Assembly (NCBI GenBank): GCA_026997215.1 | Contig: JALWJP010000127.1 | Location: 1-12,943, forward strand | Reading direction: 5' to 3' | Length of the DNA stretch: 12,943 bases | From: Nanobdellati archaeon | GTDB taxonomy: Archaea > EX4484-52 > JAADEF01 | Shown: positions 12,906 through 12,943 of the stretch, piece after piece | How positions within the stretch are numbered: position 1 is the stretch's first letter | Layout: every line of letters starts with the position of its first letter | The notes under the pieces: model-generated | What the model was told of the DNA's origin: nothing | Databases searched by the model: none | Seen by the model: the letters and a program-made list of their open reading frames with translations, nothing else | Program-made: the position numbers and the translations under genes

Positions 12906-12943
12906 GCGGGCGTAGCTCAGCTGGCTAGAGCATCAGCCTTCCA
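12906..12943 (+). tRNA. tRNA-Gly(UCC), 5' part, cut by the window edge
   Basis: The sequence folds as the first half of a tRNA: acceptor strand GCGGGCG (12906-12912), TA, D-stem GCTC/GAGC (12915-12918, 12928-12931) around AGCTGGCTA, then anticodon stem TCAGC (12933-12937) and loop CTTCCA. The anticodon TCC is at 12940-12942, reading GGA/GGG glycine codons. The rest of the gene, including the T arm and the 3' acceptor strand, lies beyond the window. tRNA genes are frequent integration sites for mobile islands, which fits the neighbouring content. Confidence 0.9.

Overview
The window is AT-rich DNA from a bacterium. Purine-rich Shine-Dalgarno sites (GGAGG, AAGGAG), TTGACA/TATAAT-type promoters, Lys/Glu/Ile-rich proteins and a contrastingly GC-rich tRNA suggest a thermophile. 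Aquificota such as the Desulfurobacteriales would fit, but that is an impression from composition and not a proven assignment. Almost everything here belongs to defence or toxin-antitoxin (TA) families.

Left flank (1-1016): remnants of a TA pair on the + strand, namely a frameshifted DUF6922-like antitoxin (145-445) and a truncated AbiEii-like nucleotidyltransferase whose catalytic motif has been lost (381-578). A small unrecognised reading frame follows on the minus strand (777-1016).

Core (1101-10330, all minus strand): one compact operon of eight genes read from a single clear promoter at 10302-10330. In transcription order it holds hsdM (with an extra N-terminal winged-helix-like region), a small three-helix membrane protein, a ThsB/DUF1863-type TIR protein, a second canonical TIR-domain protein, hsdS, an AbiJ-NTD4/HEPN-type abortive-infection protein, hsdR, and a minimal YgjP-like HExxH metallopeptidase. 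Junctions range from a 13-nt overlap to a 21-nt gap, and most genes have their own Shine-Dalgarno site inside the preceding gene or gap. The three Hsd proteins should form a type I restriction-modification enzyme. The inserted genes look like backup modules. The two TIR proteins could make an NAD-derived signal or deplete NAD, with the membrane protein as a possible effector. The HEPN protein sits between hsdS and hsdR, the position occupied by the anticodon nuclease PrrC in the classical prr locus.

Right flank (10331-12712, mostly + strand): a 590-bp intergenic stretch with short repeats, a ribbon-helix-helix antitoxin with a truncated, frameshifted PIN toxin, a degraded winged-helix reading frame on the minus strand, and an apparently intact DinJ/RelB-YafQ TA pair. 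The two antitoxin promoters share a 35-bp element just upstream of their -35 boxes, so the two regions look paralogous. The right edge (12805-12943) holds a strong promoter, a GC-rich structured leader and the 5' half of tRNA-Gly(UCC). The layout is that of a defence island next to a tRNA gene, with worn TA cassettes on both sides of an intact composite operon.
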